NCBI GenBank assembly: GCA_038244055.1
Contig: JBBRTW010000438.1
Location: 1-6,193 of the forward strand
Length of the DNA stretch: 6,193 nt
Source: DASPKW01 sp038244055
GTDB taxonomy: Bacteria; Planctomycetota; Phycisphaerae; Tepidisphaerales; Tepidisphaeraceae
Direction: 5' to 3'
Both the position numbers and the translations under genes were made by a program. This document shows, piece after piece, positions 5,816 through 6,193 of this stretch. Every line of letters begins with the position of its first letter. Position 1 is the first letter of the stretch. Under the pieces are notes generated by a model. That model was not told the DNA's origin and made no database searches. It was given only the letters and a program-made list of their open reading frames with translations.

Positions 5816-6193
5816 CTATCCGTCGGCCGGCCGCCGCAGGATTTCCTTCACCTTCTCGAACAACTCGCGCGGAATCGGGTACGACGGATCCGAACCCGAA
5901 TTGAGGAAGATGCCCGCGAACTTTCCGTCCCGCTCGATGATCTGGAAGAAATCCTTGAAGTCGAGTTCTGCGTACGGCGAGCCTGGCGGAAACGTCCGCA
6001 ACAACTCGGCCTGCGTCGTGTAGGCGTACGCCCACATCCGCCCTTCGTTGTCTTGAGCAGTTCGGAAACGTAGCCTGTCCGGCTTGACCGTGGTCGGCTC
6101 AGTGCTCGGGGAGCTTTCAGTCGCCACAAATACCGTGTGCTTGGCGAGCGATTTGGCGATCGGAATGATCGAATCGCCGACGGGGGCATTGGC
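5816..6193 (-). CDS. SseB N-terminal-domain-like protein (partial, start beyond the right edge)
   Basis: The frame is open from the right edge to a TAG at 5816, showing 125 residues; the start codon is outside. The visible part reads ...IPIAKSLAKHTVFVATES, a polar linker with Thr/Pro/Ser, then LRFRTAQDNEGRMWAYAYTT, FPPGSPYAELDFKDFFQII and FAGIFLNSGSDPSYPIPREL. The order of a short strand, a 'test value' strand, a helix near 'PYAEL.F.D', the 'G..LN.GS' strand and a final helix fits the N-terminal domain of SseB-like proteins, first named from enhanced serine sensitivity in E. coli. Its biochemical role is not well known. A GTG at 6127 could serve as a start, but residues before it (SLAKHTVFV) look like part of the same domain, so the longer frame is preferred. 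It is the first of the minus-strand genes and is followed by a hairpin. Confidence 0.6.
   Translation of the reverse strand, partial: ANAPVGDSIIPIAKSLAKHTVFVATESSPSTEPTTVKPDRLRFRTAQDNEGRMWAYAYTTQAELLRTFPPGSPYAELDFKDFFQIIERDGKFAGIFLNSGSDPSYPIPRELFEKVKEILRRPADG

Noticed and set aside
5505..6035. Minus-strand frame of 176 codons over the SseB-like gene and the repeats
   Set aside because: It is shifted relative to the SseB-like frame, is rich in Arg/Ser, and crosses the hairpin and the repeat arm without any domain.

Overview
The window looks like a piece of a planctomycete-type chromosome (Planctomycetota, possibly Phycisphaerae or a relative). This rests on gene content. There is an ECF-like sigma factor followed by the start of a gene resembling planctomycete Ser/Thr kinases, a PEP-CTERM protein next to an H-X9-DG-like pseudopilin, a large secreted GH42-like protein, and an intergenic inverted repeat of a CACGAA type. 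The DNA is GC-rich (roughly 60 % by eye) with GC-rich third codon positions, which explains the many long antisense open frames. Every gene I can support is on the minus strand, so transcription runs from high to low coordinates.

Layout from right (upstream) to left (downstream). Positions 6193-5816 hold the 3' part of an SseB-like gene whose start lies outside the window. A GC-rich hairpin (5743-5800) and a possible 42-residue gene (5724-5596) follow. An imperfect inverted repeat of about 30-bp arms (5453-5594) then encloses a loop containing candidate promoter sequence for the next gene. Positions 5357-2709 encode an exported protein of 882 residues with a GH42-like barrel and a beta-galactosidase trimerisation-like domain. 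That unit ends at a clear intrinsic terminator (2643-2623). Immediately downstream begins a two-gene unit: a PEP-CTERM surface protein (2525-1755) and, 5 bp later, a type II pseudopilin-like protein (1749-937). A 121-bp intergenic region with a 14-bp perfect palindrome follows. The last unit is the sigma factor (815-207) and, 30 bp later, the start of a probable kinase gene (176 to beyond position 1).

How the genes may work together. The exported GH42-like protein, the PEP-CTERM protein and the pseudopilin-like protein are all envelope or secreted products. The sigma factor and kinase are a signalling pair. The same short sequence (GTAGAAAT on the minus strand) occurs upstream of the GH42-like gene, the PEP-CTERM gene and the sigma gene. 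The last two also share a second block, TTTTTC(C)GGGAAT. This raises the untested possibility that the sigma factor, or another shared regulator, controls its own gene and the envelope genes. No RNA genes, CRISPR arrays, insertion sequences or phage genes were seen.
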